From Neobacillus kokaensis (GTDB taxonomy: Bacteria > Bacillota > Bacilli > Bacillales > Cytobacillaceae): DNA of 64,000 nucleotides. The notes under the pieces were generated by a model. The model saw only the letters and a program-made list of their open reading frames with translations, made no database searches and was not told the DNA's origin. Made by a program: the position numbers and the translations under genes. Shown here in pieces: positions 25,394 to 34,541 of the stretch. Within the stretch, counting starts at the first letter, position 1. Every line of letters starts with the position of its first letter. The DNA lies in the NCBI RefSeq assembly GCF_014656545.1, contig NZ_BNDS01000002.1, positions 1 to 64,000 of the forward strand, read 5' to 3'.

Positions 25394-26494
25394 TTACTTT
25401 TCTCGTTTATAAAATGGTGTTGGAATGATTTTTACTTTTAAACGTTTGCCGCGAATCTCTACCTCTAATTCCGAATCAAGTACTGCATTTTCAGATGAAA
25501 TTAGAGCCAACCCGATATTTTTCTTTAGGGTTGGTGACTGTGTACCAGTAGTAACCTCCCCAATAAGCTCTTCTCCCTTATAAATAGGGTAGCCATGACG
25601 AGGAATACCGCGGTCGATCATTTCAATCCCGACAATTTTCCTTGGTACACCATTTTCCTTCTGCTTCGCTAAAGCAGTTTTACCAATAAAATCAGCTTCT
25701 TTATTTAGCTTCACGGCAAAACCAATACCGGCTTCAAGCGGGGAGATTTCCGCTGAGAGTTCTTGGCCATAAAGAGCTAGGTTGGCTTCAAATCGTAAAG
25801 TATCACGGGCACCTAATCCGCAAGGAATAACTCCTTCTTCTTTACCTGCCTCTAAAATGGCTTTCCAAATTTCAACTACATCATCTGCCTGGCAATACAC
25901 CTCAAAACCATCTTCTCCAGTGTAACCGGTTCTGGATACAAGCGCCTTTTTGCCGCTAATTTCTACGTCCTGCTGGAACTTGAAGAAGCTGATGCTGCTT
26001 AAATCTGTTGAAGTAAGCTTTTGTAAGACCTTCTGGGCAAGCGGGCCTTGCAAAGCAACTTGAGCTGTTGTTTCTGAAAGATTTTTCAGTGACACATCAC
26101 CTTCTATGTGTCTTTCCAGCCACTCGTAGTCTTTATCGATATTTGATGCGTTCACAACAAGAAGATAATGTTCTTCTTCCATTTTATATACAAGCAGATC
26201 ATCAACAGTGCCGCCCGTTTCATAGCACATTGCGGTATATTGAGCAGCACCATTTTTGACCTTGGAAATATCGTTTGTCATCATCTTTTGTAAATAAGCT
26301 AAGCTGTCAGTACCTTTAACTTCAATCTCTCCCATATGAGAAACATCAAATAATCCAGCCTTTGTGCGGACAGCTTCATGTTCCTCTTTAATGCTTGAAA
26401 ATTGGACAGGCAGCTCCCAACCGCCAAAGTCAATCGTTTTCCCCCTGTATTCCTTATAGACATCAAACAGTGGAGTACGTTTTAATTCTGTCAT
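25394..26494 (-). CDS. gcvT: Aminomethyltransferase (T protein) of the glycine cleavage system
   Basis: A 366-residue T protein. It moves the one-carbon unit from H-protein-bound aminomethyl to tetrahydrofolate, giving methylene-THF and ammonia. The folate-binding region [15 protein letters not shown] with the catalytic Asp, and the [12 protein letters not shown] and [13 protein letters not shown] blocks, are all present. The ATG at 26492-26494 follows GAAGGGGGAT. It is the first gene of the operon and lies directly downstream of a tandem glycine riboswitch. Confidence 0.97.
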   Translation of the reverse strand: MTELKRTPLFDVYKEYRGKTIDFGGWELPVQFSSIKEEHEAVRTKAGLFDVSHMGEIEVKGTDSLAYLQKMMTNDISKVKNGAAQYTAMCYETGGTVDDLLVYKMEEEHYLLVVNASNIDKDYEWLERHIEGDVSLKNLSETTAQVALQGPLAQKVLQKLTSTDLSSISFFKFQQDVEISGKKALVSRTGYTGEDGFEVYCQADDVVEIWKAILEAGKEEGVIPCGLGARDTLRFEANLALYGQELSAEISPLEAGIGFAVKLNKEADFIGKTALAKQKENGVPRKIVGIEMIDRGIPRHGYPIYKGEELIGEVTTGTQSPTLKKNIGLALISSENAVLDSELEVEIRGKRLKVKIIPTPFYKREK

Positions 26495-26617
26495 TCTTAA
26501 ATCCCCCTTCATCTTTTACATATCCATTATTGTAAACTCTTTAAAAAGAGGTAAAGCACTTTTTCAGCTCATTTTATCCAGCTATTATTAGACTTTAAAT
26601 AACTTTAAAATGCATAG

Positions 26618-26663
26618 AAAAAGGACAGAAAACTCCCTTGTAAAAAGGAAGTCTCTGTCCTTG
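26618..26663 (-). terminator. Riboswitch-controlled terminator before gcvT
   Basis: AAGGACAGA with inner pairs folds with its complement across a spacer, and UUUUUC follows on the minus strand. The 5' arm (GGACAGAGAC) is also the 3' side of the second aptamer, so ligand binding would break the terminator. Confidence 0.8.
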
Positions 26664-26815
26664 CACCTGAAAGTTTAACCTAAAATGGCTTTCCCCGTGG
26701 GTGGCTGCTTTAGCAGCACTCTCCAGAGCTGCGTCAAACAAGAGTTCTTTTGCCTGAGAGATTCACAATTTCTGCTTGCTCCTTCGGCGCTACAAAAGTA
26801 GTCTCTCCCCTTGTC
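26651..26815 (-). promoter_or_regulatory. Tandem glycine riboswitch (gcvT element)
   Basis: Two glycine aptamers lie in tandem upstream of gcvT on the minus strand. Aptamer 1 runs from GGGGAGAGAC (about 26810) through the hallmark CTCTCAGGCAAAAG to CTGGAGAG. Aptamer 2 follows directly, with its conserved core and a 3' end near 26651. The layout, two aptamers then one expression platform, is the classic cooperative form that switches on glycine breakdown when glycine is high. The remaining bases from 26816 to 26974 contain the promoter and the divergent yqhH promoter. Confidence 0.93.
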
Positions 26816-26974
26816 GTCATTCGCATTTATAATATTTTCCAATTTGGCCATACTAATTATACTTAAAAAAATAGATTTACGAATTTAAATATTTTAAACA
26901 TTCAAAGCTAACTTCATCCTACCATTAGAAAGCATTTTGAGCAATAACATTTTACATAAAAGGAGCTGAAAACA

Positions 26975-28663
26975 ATGTCCGCAGAGATTGAATTTGATTC
27001 CTCCTGGCAGGATGACTTTTTAGAACGAATAGATGACGATGGCCCTTGGGGAGATTGGCAGCTTTTTAAGCTGGCAATCGAAGTAGAAAAACATTTGGTC
27101 ATCCCTGAATTTGAAGGCCTGCAGGCACCAAAACACTTACCTAATTTAACCCCGCTGCCGCATCAGCTTGAAACAGCAAAACAGGTGATAGAAAACATGA
27201 ATGGAAAAGCCATTCTTGCTGATGAAGTCGGATTAGGAAAAACAATTGAGGCGGGATTAATTTTAAAAGAATACATGATTCGCGGTTTAGTTAAAAAAGT
27301 ATTAATTCTTGTACCTGCTTCACTTGTCACCCAATGGGGCCAGGAATTAAACAGCAAATTTTTCATTCCCGCGATTACACAGAAAAAAAGCTATGTGTGG
27401 GAGCAATGTGATGTCGTTGTTTCCTCTATCGATACAGCTAAGCGAAACCCTCATCGGGACATTATTTACCAGCAGGACTATGACTTAATCATTATTGATG
27501 AGGCTCATAAGCTTAAAAATAATAAGACAAAAAACTATGAATTCGTGCAAAACTTAAAAAAGAAGTTTTGTTTACTATTGACCGCCACACCGATTCAGAA
27601 CAGAGTAGAAGAAATTTTCAATCTTGTTTCACTATTAAAGCCTGGCCACTTAGGAAGCGAAACTGCTTTTTATGAAAAATACAAACGGGATTCACGTTCT
27701 TTAAATGACAACGAGCATTTGAAAGAATTGGTTAATAAGGTCATGATTCGTAATCGCCGTGCTGATACTGGAATTGAATGGACAAAGAGGCAAGTGGAAA
27801 CAATTCCAATTGAATTTTCTCCAAGTGAACGGGAGCTATATGAGGACATATGCGGGTTGAAGAACGAAGGTGACTGGCTTGAGACAAGTGCATTCTCAGT
27901 GATGACATTACAGCGGGAAGCTTGCAGCAGCAGAGAGGCCGTTTTTTATACATTAAAAAATATGCTTCAAAGAAAGGAAAATCCATCTCAAGCATTTCAG
28001 CAGCAAATCGAGTATTTAATTAAAAAGGTGGAAGCCGTCCAGCAAAATTCAAAAGCGGAAAAAGCACTTGAATTAATCAAAAACATTAATGATAAGGTAA
28101 TTATTTTCACAGAATACCGGGCCACTCAATTGTATCTGCAATGGTACTTAAAACAAAACGGGATTTCGTCTGTCCCTTTCCGTGGTGGTTTTAAACGCGG
28201 AAAAAAAGACTGGATGCGCGAGCTGTTTCAAAAGCATGCACAGGTCCTGATTGCCACTGAAGCTGGAGGTGAAGGTATTAACCTGCAATTCTGTCATCAT
28301 ATTATTAACTTTGATTTGCCATGGAACCCGATGAGGCTTGAGCAGCGGATTGGTCGTATTCACCGGCTCGGGCAGGAACATGATGTTATAATCTATAATT
28401 TTGCCATAAAAAACACCGTTGAAGAACATATTTTAAAGCTTCTATATGAAAAAATCGATTTATTTGAGCGGGTAATCGGCGAACTCGACGATATATTAAC
28501 AAAGCTTGAGTTTGGAAATATTGAGGACCATTTAATAGATATTTTCGGTGCTTCTAGTTCCGAAGGAGAAATGCGAATTAAAATGGAAAACTTATCTTCA
28601 ATGATTGAATTTGCCGAGAGTATGCAGAAAGGAGATTCACATGCAGCAGCAGGAAATTCATAA
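26975..28663 (+). CDS. yqhH: SNF2/Swi2-family helicase-like ATPase YqhH
   Basis: A 562-residue SNF2-type ATPase close to the 557 of B. subtilis YqhH. It shows the Walker A (DEVGLGKTIEAGL), the DEAH box (LIIIDEAHKLKN), TATPIQN (motif III), and the C-terminal helicase lobe with EAGGEGINLQFCHHIINFDL and QRIGRIHRLGQ. These enzymes move along duplex nucleic acid or remodel bound proteins; B. subtilis YqhH has no firm role. The ATG follows AAAAGGAG. yqhG overlaps its end by 23 bases. Confidence 0.93.
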   Translation: MSAEIEFDSSWQDDFLERIDDDGPWGDWQLFKLAIEVEKHLVIPEFEGLQAPKHLPNLTPLPHQLETAKQVIENMNGKAILADEVGLGKTIEAGLILKEYMIRGLVKKVLILVPASLVTQWGQELNSKFFIPAITQKKSYVWEQCDVVVSSIDTAKRNPHRDIIYQQDYDLIIIDEAHKLKNNKTKNYEFVQNLKKKFCLLLTATPIQNRVEEIFNLVSLLKPGHLGSETAFYEKYKRDSRSLNDNEHLKELVNKVMIRNRRADTGIEWTKRQVETIPIEFSPSERELYEDICGLKNEGDWLETSAFSVMTLQREACSSREAVFYTLKNMLQRKENPSQAFQQQIEYLIKKVEAVQQNSKAEKALELIKNINDKVIIFTEYRATQLYLQWYLKQNGISSVPFRGGFKRGKKDWMRELFQKHAQVLIATEAGGEGINLQFCHHIINFDLPWNPMRLEQRIGRIHRLGQEHDVIIYNFAIKNTVEEHILKLLYEKIDLFERVIGELDDILTKLEFGNIEDHLIDIFGASSSEGEMRIKMENLSSMIEFAESMQKGDSHAAAGNS

Positions 28664-29432
28664 CTTTCTTTTGCAATACTTTAAAGCCAACGATTGTCCA
28701 ATTATAGAAAATAAACCAGGATACTTAACGGTCCAATTAACAATAGCACTTGATAAGGAGCTGATGAACCGCCCCTTTTACTGGCATTATCTAGAGAAAA
28801 CCGGCGGCACACCGAATCCTATGAAATTAACCCTAATTACCAATCAGAAAGAAGCACCAGATAATCTTAAGGGAGAGATCATCCATTTTGGGTCGCCAAG
28901 ACTTCATCAAATTTTTGCATCGTCAAAAAATTTAGCCAAGTATATTCGTCTTTATGAAAATCATCAGCATGGTCATCAGCAAACTCCTCTGCTCCCGTGG
29001 TTATGTTTGAATGTTAAAATATCCTACCAATGTGACCGAAAGCGTGACGAGTTTAAATCAATTGGTCTGCAGCTGATTAATGGAGCTATGGTGGAGGATT
29101 TCCACGACCGGCTCCTTAACATTCCGTTAACACCGAAAATACCGGACTATTCCTTCACCTTATCACCATTAGTAAGACCAAGAAGCGGAATAGCACGAAT
29201 TGAAAACTATGTAAAATCAGAAATCATGAAGGAAGACCATACGTGGGCAGAAGAAGCTAAACAACGGTGGCAGAAGGACTTGCAGCTTCTTGACCATTTC
29301 TATGAAGACATTGAGGAAGAAAACGAAAGCTACGAAACAGAAAAAAAAGCTCTGCAAGACCAATACGAGCCAAAAATCAACATCTCCTTCATCAACGGCG
29401 GTCTTTTCTACTTAACGGATAGAGCGATATAG
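28641..29432 (+). CDS. yqhG: Conserved protein YqhG
   Basis: A 263-residue cytoplasmic protein of the YqhG family, always next to yqhH in Bacillus. It has a long acidic coiled segment near the C-terminus (EDIEEENESYETEKKALQDQ). Its function is unknown; the coupling with the YqhH ATPase suggests a shared task. I start at the ATG at 28641, within yqhH, because AAAGGAGATTCAC precedes it; the open frame 12 codons earlier has no site. The stop overlaps the following palindrome. Confidence 0.92.
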   Translation: MQQQEIHNFLLQYFKANDCPIIENKPGYLTVQLTIALDKELMNRPFYWHYLEKTGGTPNPMKLTLITNQKEAPDNLKGEIIHFGSPRLHQIFASSKNLAKYIRLYENHQHGHQQTPLLPWLCLNVKISYQCDRKRDEFKSIGLQLINGAMVEDFHDRLLNIPLTPKIPDYSFTLSPLVRPRSGIARIENYVKSEIMKEDHTWAEEAKQRWQKDLQLLDHFYEDIEEENESYETEKKALQDQYEPKINISFINGGLFYLTDRAI

Positions 29433-29475
29433 GGTGTCAGGCACCATGTGAAAATTCACATGGTGCCTGACACCC
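29432..29475. repeat. Perfect 21-base palindrome (GGTGTCAGGCACC type)
   Basis: Two 21-base arms with a two-base loop read GGGTGTCAGGCACCATGTG and on. The core GGTGTCAGGCACC is, as I recall, a repeated palindrome found between genes in many Bacillus genomes. It may also act as a terminator for yqhG, although no U run follows. Confidence 0.75.
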
Positions 29476-29577
29476 TTATGACTTTTTACCTATTTTCGAA
29501 ATATTTTGGAAAAGATTGAAACAATCTTGCCATATAATCGTACTAACATATAGATGGATTTTGGGCGGGGTGATTAA

Positions 29578-30708
29578 TTGTTTCGGTTTAACAGGTGTTC
29601 GGCAATGTTAACGATTATTTTGATATTATTTACCCAAATAGTAAGCGCCTGTGCACATAGGGAACAGCTAAAGGTGAAAATACCGGCAGGAAATAATAAG
29701 CCTAAAGATACCTCTCCCGCCAATGTAAGCGAATGGAAATTACCTATTTCAATTCCAGAGGGGGAATTCTACAAGTCAGCCGGCTGGCTTTCCGAATCAA
29801 AGATTCTTTTTATTACAAATCTTCAGCAAACATCTAATGTTTACCGCTATGATCTCTTATTAGGAAAAAGTGAATTGATTTATCACAGTGACCATCCTAT
29901 AGTTACCTTACAGATTAGTCCATCTAAAAAGTATTTCTTGATCCATTCTGCCCCGTCATCCTATGAAGGAGTTATTACAGTCATTGATACAAATGGCAAA
30001 GAAAAGCTTAAAAAATCAATTGCGTCCTATGAATTAGCATTTGAATGGAATCCATTTGACGAATCTCAAATCCTCATATCCAAATTTGAGGAAGATTGGA
30101 CCTTCCAAGTGCTTCTGATGAATTTAAAAAAATTTACGACTATGGATGTTTCTATACCGCAGCCTTTTATTAAATGGATGGCTGCAAAGCAAATTGCGTT
30201 TTTAAATTGGGAATATGACCATCCAGCACTAGATGCTCCCTTAACCAAGAAAGATTTAGAAGATGGAAAAGAGACCACATTGTTTAAAAATGTAACACAG
30301 TTTGCAGCATTTAAGGATGTTCTGATGACAGTGACTATAAATGAAGAAGATCAGTCACATGCAAATTATTCTTTTTATAATAGAACATTAAAAGAGATAT
30401 TTAAGTTCTCAATTCCGCAGCTTACCAATTATTCTGATTGGTTAATACCATTTTTTGATTATACCGATACTACCGGACATTTTATCACCTTCCAGCCAAT
30501 AAACAGCGGTGAAGCAGATACCTACAGAGAAGGTTTTAATCTTGTTGAATATGACCTAAGGAAAGGAATGCATCAAACGATTATGGATGGACTGGAAAAC
30601 GAACCCATCACTGTATCCCCGTCAGGTAAAGCGATTCTTTACGGAAACAGCTTTGAACAAATCATTGACCTTCATGAAAAGAAAATTTATCAAATAGCAG
30701 CGGAATAA
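29578..30708 (+). CDS. yqgU: Lipoprotein YqgU, beta-propeller-like
   Basis: A 376-residue lipoprotein with a signal peptide ending in IVSAC (lipobox Cys25). The mature part has repeats resembling WD40/TolB propeller blades (for example KILFITNLQQTSNVYRYDLL and TVSPSGKAILYG). It matches B. subtilis YqgU by size and location. Its function is not known. The start is a TTG at 29578-29580 after GGGGTGAT. The terminator at 30708 is shared with convergent yqgW. Confidence 0.85.
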   Translation: MFRFNRCSAMLTIILILFTQIVSACAHREQLKVKIPAGNNKPKDTSPANVSEWKLPISIPEGEFYKSAGWLSESKILFITNLQQTSNVYRYDLLLGKSELIYHSDHPIVTLQISPSKKYFLIHSAPSSYEGVITVIDTNGKEKLKKSIASYELAFEWNPFDESQILISKFEEDWTFQVLLMNLKKFTTMDVSIPQPFIKWMAAKQIAFLNWEYDHPALDAPLTKKDLEDGKETTLFKNVTQFAAFKDVLMTVTINEEDQSHANYSFYNRTLKEIFKFSIPQLTNYSDWLIPFFDYTDTTGHFITFQPINSGEADTYREGFNLVEYDLRKGMHQTIMDGLENEPITVSPSGKAILYGNSFEQIIDLHEKKIYQIAAE

Positions 30709-30738
30709 AAAAAGACTGTCGATAAGACAGTCTTTTTT
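30708..30738. terminator. Bidirectional terminator between yqgU and yqgW
   Basis: AAAAAGACTGTC and GACAGTCTTTTTT form the stem with loop GATAA. Confidence 0.9.
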
Positions 30739-30914
30739 TAGTGTGTTCCTGTAGGAAATCCTGAATGAATAATAGTCATGACCGTAAACCAGCCAAAAAC
30801 TGCAAATGAAGCGACTCCCCAAAATGCACCTAAAAGATTTTTATTTTTTAGTGCGGTGAATCCACCAACAGCAGCAAGTATGGTTACAAGTGCAAAAATA
30901 ATAACCAATCCCAT
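30738..30914 (-). CDS. yqgW: Small membrane protein YqgW (DUF2759)
   Basis: 58 residues, two transmembrane helices separated by a short basic loop. It begins MGLVIIFALVTILAAVGGF and ends GFPTGTH, text I recognise from DUF2759/YqgW, including GWFTVMTIIHSGFPT. Its function is unknown. The ATG at 30912-30914 follows AAAGGGGGAT. The gene lies between yqgU and yqgX on the opposite strand. Confidence 0.88.
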   Translation of the reverse strand: MGLVIIFALVTILAAVGGFTALKNKNLLGAFWGVASFAVFGWFTVMTIIHSGFPTGTH

Positions 30915-31136
30915 GAATAATCCCCCTTTAAGGCTATCTTGCCCAATTTTTGAAGAAAATTATGTAACAATACTAAATACATTCGTTTCCTATTTTATAT
31001 TTTTTTCCGTCATTTGTCGAGGGTTTAAAGGCATTCTTTATAACAGAGTTCACTTTTCATTCATGGCATTTCTTTTTCTCTTTCTTATAGATAGTGTAAA
31101 ATAGGTATAAAGCGATTCTATTTGGAGGTACAAATG

Positions 31137-31772
31137 ATGAAATGGCAGCAGCTCCCACTAGGGAGTATTCAAACCAATTGTTATATCGTAGAAAATCCTG
31201 ACCGTTCATGTTTAATTTTTGATCCCGGGGGTGATGCAAAAAAGCTTATTAATCTGATTCATACTAGAGGGATAAAACCTTTGGCAATTTTATTAACTCA
31301 TGCTCATTTTGACCATATCGGCGCTGTTGATGAGATTCGGGAAATGTATAAAATTCCTGTTTATGTTCATAAGCAGGAGGAAAAATGGCTGGGGGACCCT
31401 GCGTTAAACGGATCACAGTTCTTCCCGCTAATTGAACCATTAAAAGTAAAACCAGCTGACCACATTATAAACGAAGAAGGGCTCATGAAAATTGCTGATT
31501 TTGAGATGAGGGTTTATCATACACCGGGTCATTCTCCAGGAAGTTTGTCCTTTTATTTTGAAAACGAAGGTGTCGTCATCTCCGGTGATGCCTTATTCCA
31601 AGGCAGTATCGGACGGACTGATCTTCCAGGAGGTAATCAAACCCAGCTGTTAAAAAGCATCCACGATAAGCTCCTCACATTACCAGAAGATACATATGTA
31701 TTATCGGGACATGGCGATGTGACCACCATTACCAATGAAATGGATAGCAATCCCTTTCTTAACGGATTTTGA
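31137..31772 (+). CDS. yqgX: Metallo-beta-lactamase fold hydrolase YqgX
   Basis: A 211-residue glyoxalase II-like hydrolase of the metallo-beta-lactamase fold. Metal ligands are visible: HAHFDHIGAV, His in YHTPGHSPGS, Asp in SGDALFQGSIGR, and His in LSGHGDVTT. B. subtilis YqgX is reported as a glyoxalase II-type enzyme in methylglyoxal detoxification. Two ATGs in a row follow GGAGG; I use the second (31137), which matches the B. subtilis start MKWRRLPLG. Confidence 0.93.
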   Translation: MKWQQLPLGSIQTNCYIVENPDRSCLIFDPGGDAKKLINLIHTRGIKPLAILLTHAHFDHIGAVDEIREMYKIPVYVHKQEEKWLGDPALNGSQFFPLIEPLKVKPADHIINEEGLMKIADFEMRVYHTPGHSPGSLSFYFENEGVVISGDALFQGSIGRTDLPGGNQTQLLKSIHDKLLTLPEDTYVLSGHGDVTTITNEMDSNPFLNGF

Positions 31773-31784
31773 TGATTAAATAAT

Positions 31785-31817
31785 AGAAAGACCCTTCTCA
31801 TCGAGAAGGGTCTTTCT
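31785..31817 (+). terminator. Terminator after yqgX
   Basis: AGAAAGACCCTTCTC and its complement form a perfect 15-pair stem with an ATC loop. The 3' arm ends in UCUUUCU rather than a long U run. Confidence 0.75.
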
Positions 31818-31923
31818 GGGGGATGTTCTATTCATATAATGGGAGGGGATATTGTTAAGCTACTAATTCTACAATATAATAAAGTATTCACTATGTCAAT
31901 AGTGTTATTTAAGAGGAGTATGT

Positions 31924-33015
31924 ATGATTACTTATTTACAGAACTTAATTTTAAAATCACCAAATCAATTAATTTCGTATGCAGATTTTATCGCGACAGC
32001 TCTTTATCATCCGGAATTTGGTTATTATATGACAGAAAAACAGAAAATTGGCCGGCAGGGTGACTTTATTACTACTAGTAATATTTCTGATGTATACGGG
32101 AGATTGATGGCTAAATGGTTTTCAGTTGTATGTAAAAAAAATAATTTGCCACCTAATTTTTGTGAAATCGGTGCTGGTAACGGCCGATTTGCTAAAGCTT
32201 TCTTACAAGAGTGGACAGAAAAAATAAATATGCCTCTACAATACCTTATCATTGAAACAAGTCCCTATCATAGAAAGCTGCAAAGTGAGGTACTAAATTC
32301 TTATCCGTCAGTTCGCCAAATGAATGACGTTACTGACTTGAAAAGCTTTGAAGGAATAATCTTTTCCAACGAACTTTTTGATGCATTGCCGGTTCATGTA
32401 ATTGAAAAAGAAAACGGGACACTAAATGAAATTATGGTTGGTTTAAAAAACCAACAATTAGTAGAGCATAAAATTCCATTAGCGAACCAGGATATTCTTT
32501 CATTTTTGGAGAAAAATCAATCAACGTTACATGAAGGACAGCGTATGGAAATCCCCTTAGCAATGGACGTAATACTGAAGCAAATTTCTTCTAGTCTTAC
32601 AAGAGGAATTGTTGTCACAGCTGATTACGGTTATACAACAGAGGAATGGCAGGACCCGAGAAGGTCCAGGGGAAGCTTGAGGGGATATTATCAACACAAA
32701 ATGATTGATAATGTTTTAGTCAATCCCGGTGAAATGGATATTACCACCCATATCCACTTTGATCATCTGATTAAAAAAGGTGAACAATTTGATTTGCAAT
32801 TTATTACAAAACTGAGACAAGATGAATTTTTATTGAAAGCCGGAATTTTAAAGGAATTAGAGGACCATTATGACCCAAACCCCTTTTCAGAAATAGGACG
32901 TAGAAACAGAGCCATCCGCAGCTTAATAATGCCTGGAGGAATCAGCTCATTTTTCCAAATCGTGATTCAACAAAAGGGCCTAGTGGAAATTACTACCCAT
33001 CTATTTGAAGGATGA
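31924..33015 (+). CDS. SAM-dependent methyltransferase of the DUF185/MidA family
   Basis: A 363-residue protein. The N-terminal signature ISYADFIATALYHPEFGYY, the SAM-binding CEIGAGNGRFAKAF, and IIFSNELFDALPVHV mark it as DUF185, the family of mitochondrial NDUFAF7 (MidA), a protein arginine methyltransferase that acts on a complex I subunit. The bacterial role is not settled. The ATG at 31924 follows AGAGGAG; an earlier ATG overlaps it out of frame. It sits between yqgX and yqgY and ends at a terminator. Confidence 0.9.
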   Translation: MITYLQNLILKSPNQLISYADFIATALYHPEFGYYMTEKQKIGRQGDFITTSNISDVYGRLMAKWFSVVCKKNNLPPNFCEIGAGNGRFAKAFLQEWTEKINMPLQYLIIETSPYHRKLQSEVLNSYPSVRQMNDVTDLKSFEGIIFSNELFDALPVHVIEKENGTLNEIMVGLKNQQLVEHKIPLANQDILSFLEKNQSTLHEGQRMEIPLAMDVILKQISSSLTRGIVVTADYGYTTEEWQDPRRSRGSLRGYYQHKMIDNVLVNPGEMDITTHIHFDHLIKKGEQFDLQFITKLRQDEFLLKAGILKELEDHYDPNPFSEIGRRNRAIRSLIMPGGISSFFQIVIQQKGLVEITTHLFEG

Positions 33016-33020
33016 ATAAA

Positions 33021-33050
33021 AAAACGCTGGAAAATTTCCAGCGTTTTCTC
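33021..33050 (+). terminator. Terminator between the MidA-like gene and yqgY
   Basis: AAAACGCTGGAAA and TTTCCAGCGTTTT form a long stem with A and T tracts on both sides, serving both convergent genes. Confidence 0.88.
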
Positions 33051-33054
33051 ATCA

Positions 33055-33297
33055 TTAATGTCCCCCGCCAAGCGGCATCATGAATGTAGTCCAGTATGTG
33101 AATCCTGCGAAAAAAATAGTTAAATAAGCTGCGAAAATATGTAAATACATACGCTCTGAAAGCTTTAAATAACTAAGAAGAACGAAGAACCCGGTTTGGG
33201 CTAGGAAAAGCATTGCTGTCTTATCCATGTCGCCAAGATAAAACATAACGGTAAAAATACCAGTCCAGAAACCACATACTCTAAACATGCGTTCCAT
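33055..33297 (-). CDS. yqgY: Small membrane protein YqgY (DUF2626)
   Basis: 80 residues with three hydrophobic helices. The text MERMFRVCGFWTGIFTVMFY and the end MPLGGGH are typical of DUF2626 (YqgY). Its function is unknown. The ATG at 33295-33297 follows AAAGGAGGGAT, a very strong site. It is convergent with the MidA-like gene. Confidence 0.9.
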   Translation of the reverse strand: MERMFRVCGFWTGIFTVMFYLGDMDKTAMLFLAQTGFFVLLSYLKLSERMYLHIFAAYLTIFFAGFTYWTTFMMPLGGGH

Positions 33298-33381
33298 ATG
33301 TATCCCTCCTTTTACCCTACGAATACCATCAATACAATATTATAAGTAAAAGGCGGGGTAATGTAAATAATGGTTTCGTAT

Positions 33382-34077
33382 TTAGTTTGTGACAAGTGCC
33401 TGATATGAGCATGCATCGCAGCCAGAAATCATATTTTCTTTTTCCAGCAGTTCAACCGAATCAAACAAGACTTCAAACATTCCTTTGAGAAATTCATGAT
33501 GCATACTGCATACTGCCTCATGCTCTTCCGCAACTTCCTTAAATGGACAATTGAATATTTGGAAATAAATTTTTGTTTGATCACCGTTAGCATCAAATTC
33601 AGGATAGAAACCTGCAAGTGTAGCAGCATTTTTTAATATAGTTAGCTTTTCATCAAAATTTAATTCATCGCCAAATGACCTTTTAGCCATTTCTTGTTCA
33701 ATTAATTCCGCCCCAAAACGCTTGCCTGTTAAAAACAAAGCCTGTTTTCCAGCTTCCCCAAGTGACAGCATAGTTTCAATGGCTACCTTCGATAACAGCA
33801 TGTAGTCACGGAATGGGAAATGCAGCTGAATGACGTCATCAGATAAACGATACATTCTGCTCGGTCTTCCGCCTTTACCAGTTTTCTTTGTTTCTGATAT
33901 AAGCATATTGACATCTTCCAGCTTCGACAAATGCAGTCTGGCTACATTTGGGTGGATATTGAAATTTTCCGCTACCTCCTGAACAGTTACCTCTTTATGA
34001 CGTTTTGTAATGTATTGATAAATATAGTACCTTGTTGGATCTGATAACACGTTTGTAATTTTTAATGTTTGTTCCAT
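33382..34077 (-). CDS. Winged-helix regulator with a C-terminal cysteine cluster (SufR-like)
   Basis: 231 residues: an N-terminal ArsR/DeoR-like winged helix (TVQEVAENFNIHPNVARLHL, then a GKGGRPSRMYRL wing) and a C-terminal domain. The latter has Cys in IFNCPFKEVAEEHEAVCSMHHEF and GCDACSYQAL. That spacing resembles SufR-type regulators that bind a 4Fe-4S cluster and control Fe-S assembly genes. Cluster binding and targets are inferred. It has no obvious operon partner; yqgY and yqzE flank it at a distance. In B. subtilis other genes occupy this spot. Confidence 0.8.
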   Translation of the reverse strand: MEQTLKITNVLSDPTRYYIYQYITKRHKEVTVQEVAENFNIHPNVARLHLSKLEDVNMLISETKKTGKGGRPSRMYRLSDDVIQLHFPFRDYMLLSKVAIETMLSLGEAGKQALFLTGKRFGAELIEQEMAKRSFGDELNFDEKLTILKNAATLAGFYPEFDANGDQTKIYFQIFNCPFKEVAEEHEAVCSMHHEFLKGMFEVLFDSVELLEKENMISGCDACSYQALVTN

Positions 34078-34235
34078 CTTGGCTCACCTCGGACCCCATA
34101 ATCTATTCCCATTATAATACAGCATGAAGAAAGAGGGAATGAGGTTAACAACGTAAACACTATAAGTTTAGAAAATGTTCACAATTACCGTCGATAGTTC
34201 GTAACAATTATTCCAAAATCGGGAAAATTGGGGAC

Positions 34236-34273
34236 AAAAAAGCTCTAAGTTGTGAAAATTAAAACTTAGAGCT
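34236..34273 (-). terminator. Terminator after yqzE
   Basis: AGCTCTAAGTT and AACTTAGAGCT form an 11-pair stem. Six Us follow on the minus strand, 15 bases past yqzE. Confidence 0.88.
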
Positions 34274-34288
34274 TCCTTTCCTAGTGGA

Positions 34289-34474
34289 TTAGTGTTTCTT
34301 TCTACGCTTTACTTCAGAATAAACAACATATGGCAAAATCCCGAACCAGCGATACCAAAAAGAAGCTTTCGTTTGCTTTCTTTCCTGCCGCAATCGTTTC
34401 CGTTCTTCTTTTGGCTGATCAGCATATTTTACAATTGTTTGCGTCATATATTTCACATAGTCATTTGTTTTCAA
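34289..34474 (-). CDS. yqzE: YqzE family small protein
   Basis: 61 residues, basic, with a charged central segment (KEERKRLRQERKQTKASF) and a short hydrophobic C-terminal part (WFGILPYVVYSEV). It lies directly after comGG, as yqzE does in B. subtilis, where it is co-transcribed with the comG operon. Its function is unclear. I start at the TTG at 34472-34474 (reading MKTNDYVKYMTQ), which has AGGTG upstream; a GTG three codons earlier overlaps that site. Confidence 0.85.
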   Translation of the reverse strand: MKTNDYVKYMTQTIVKYADQPKEERKRLRQERKQTKASFWYRWFGILPYVVYSEVKRRKKH

Positions 34475-34541
34475 TGAATACACCTGCCCTTTTTACATTC
34501 AGTACAAGTATGTCCAGTTTTCTTCCTCTAAAAACAACGTT

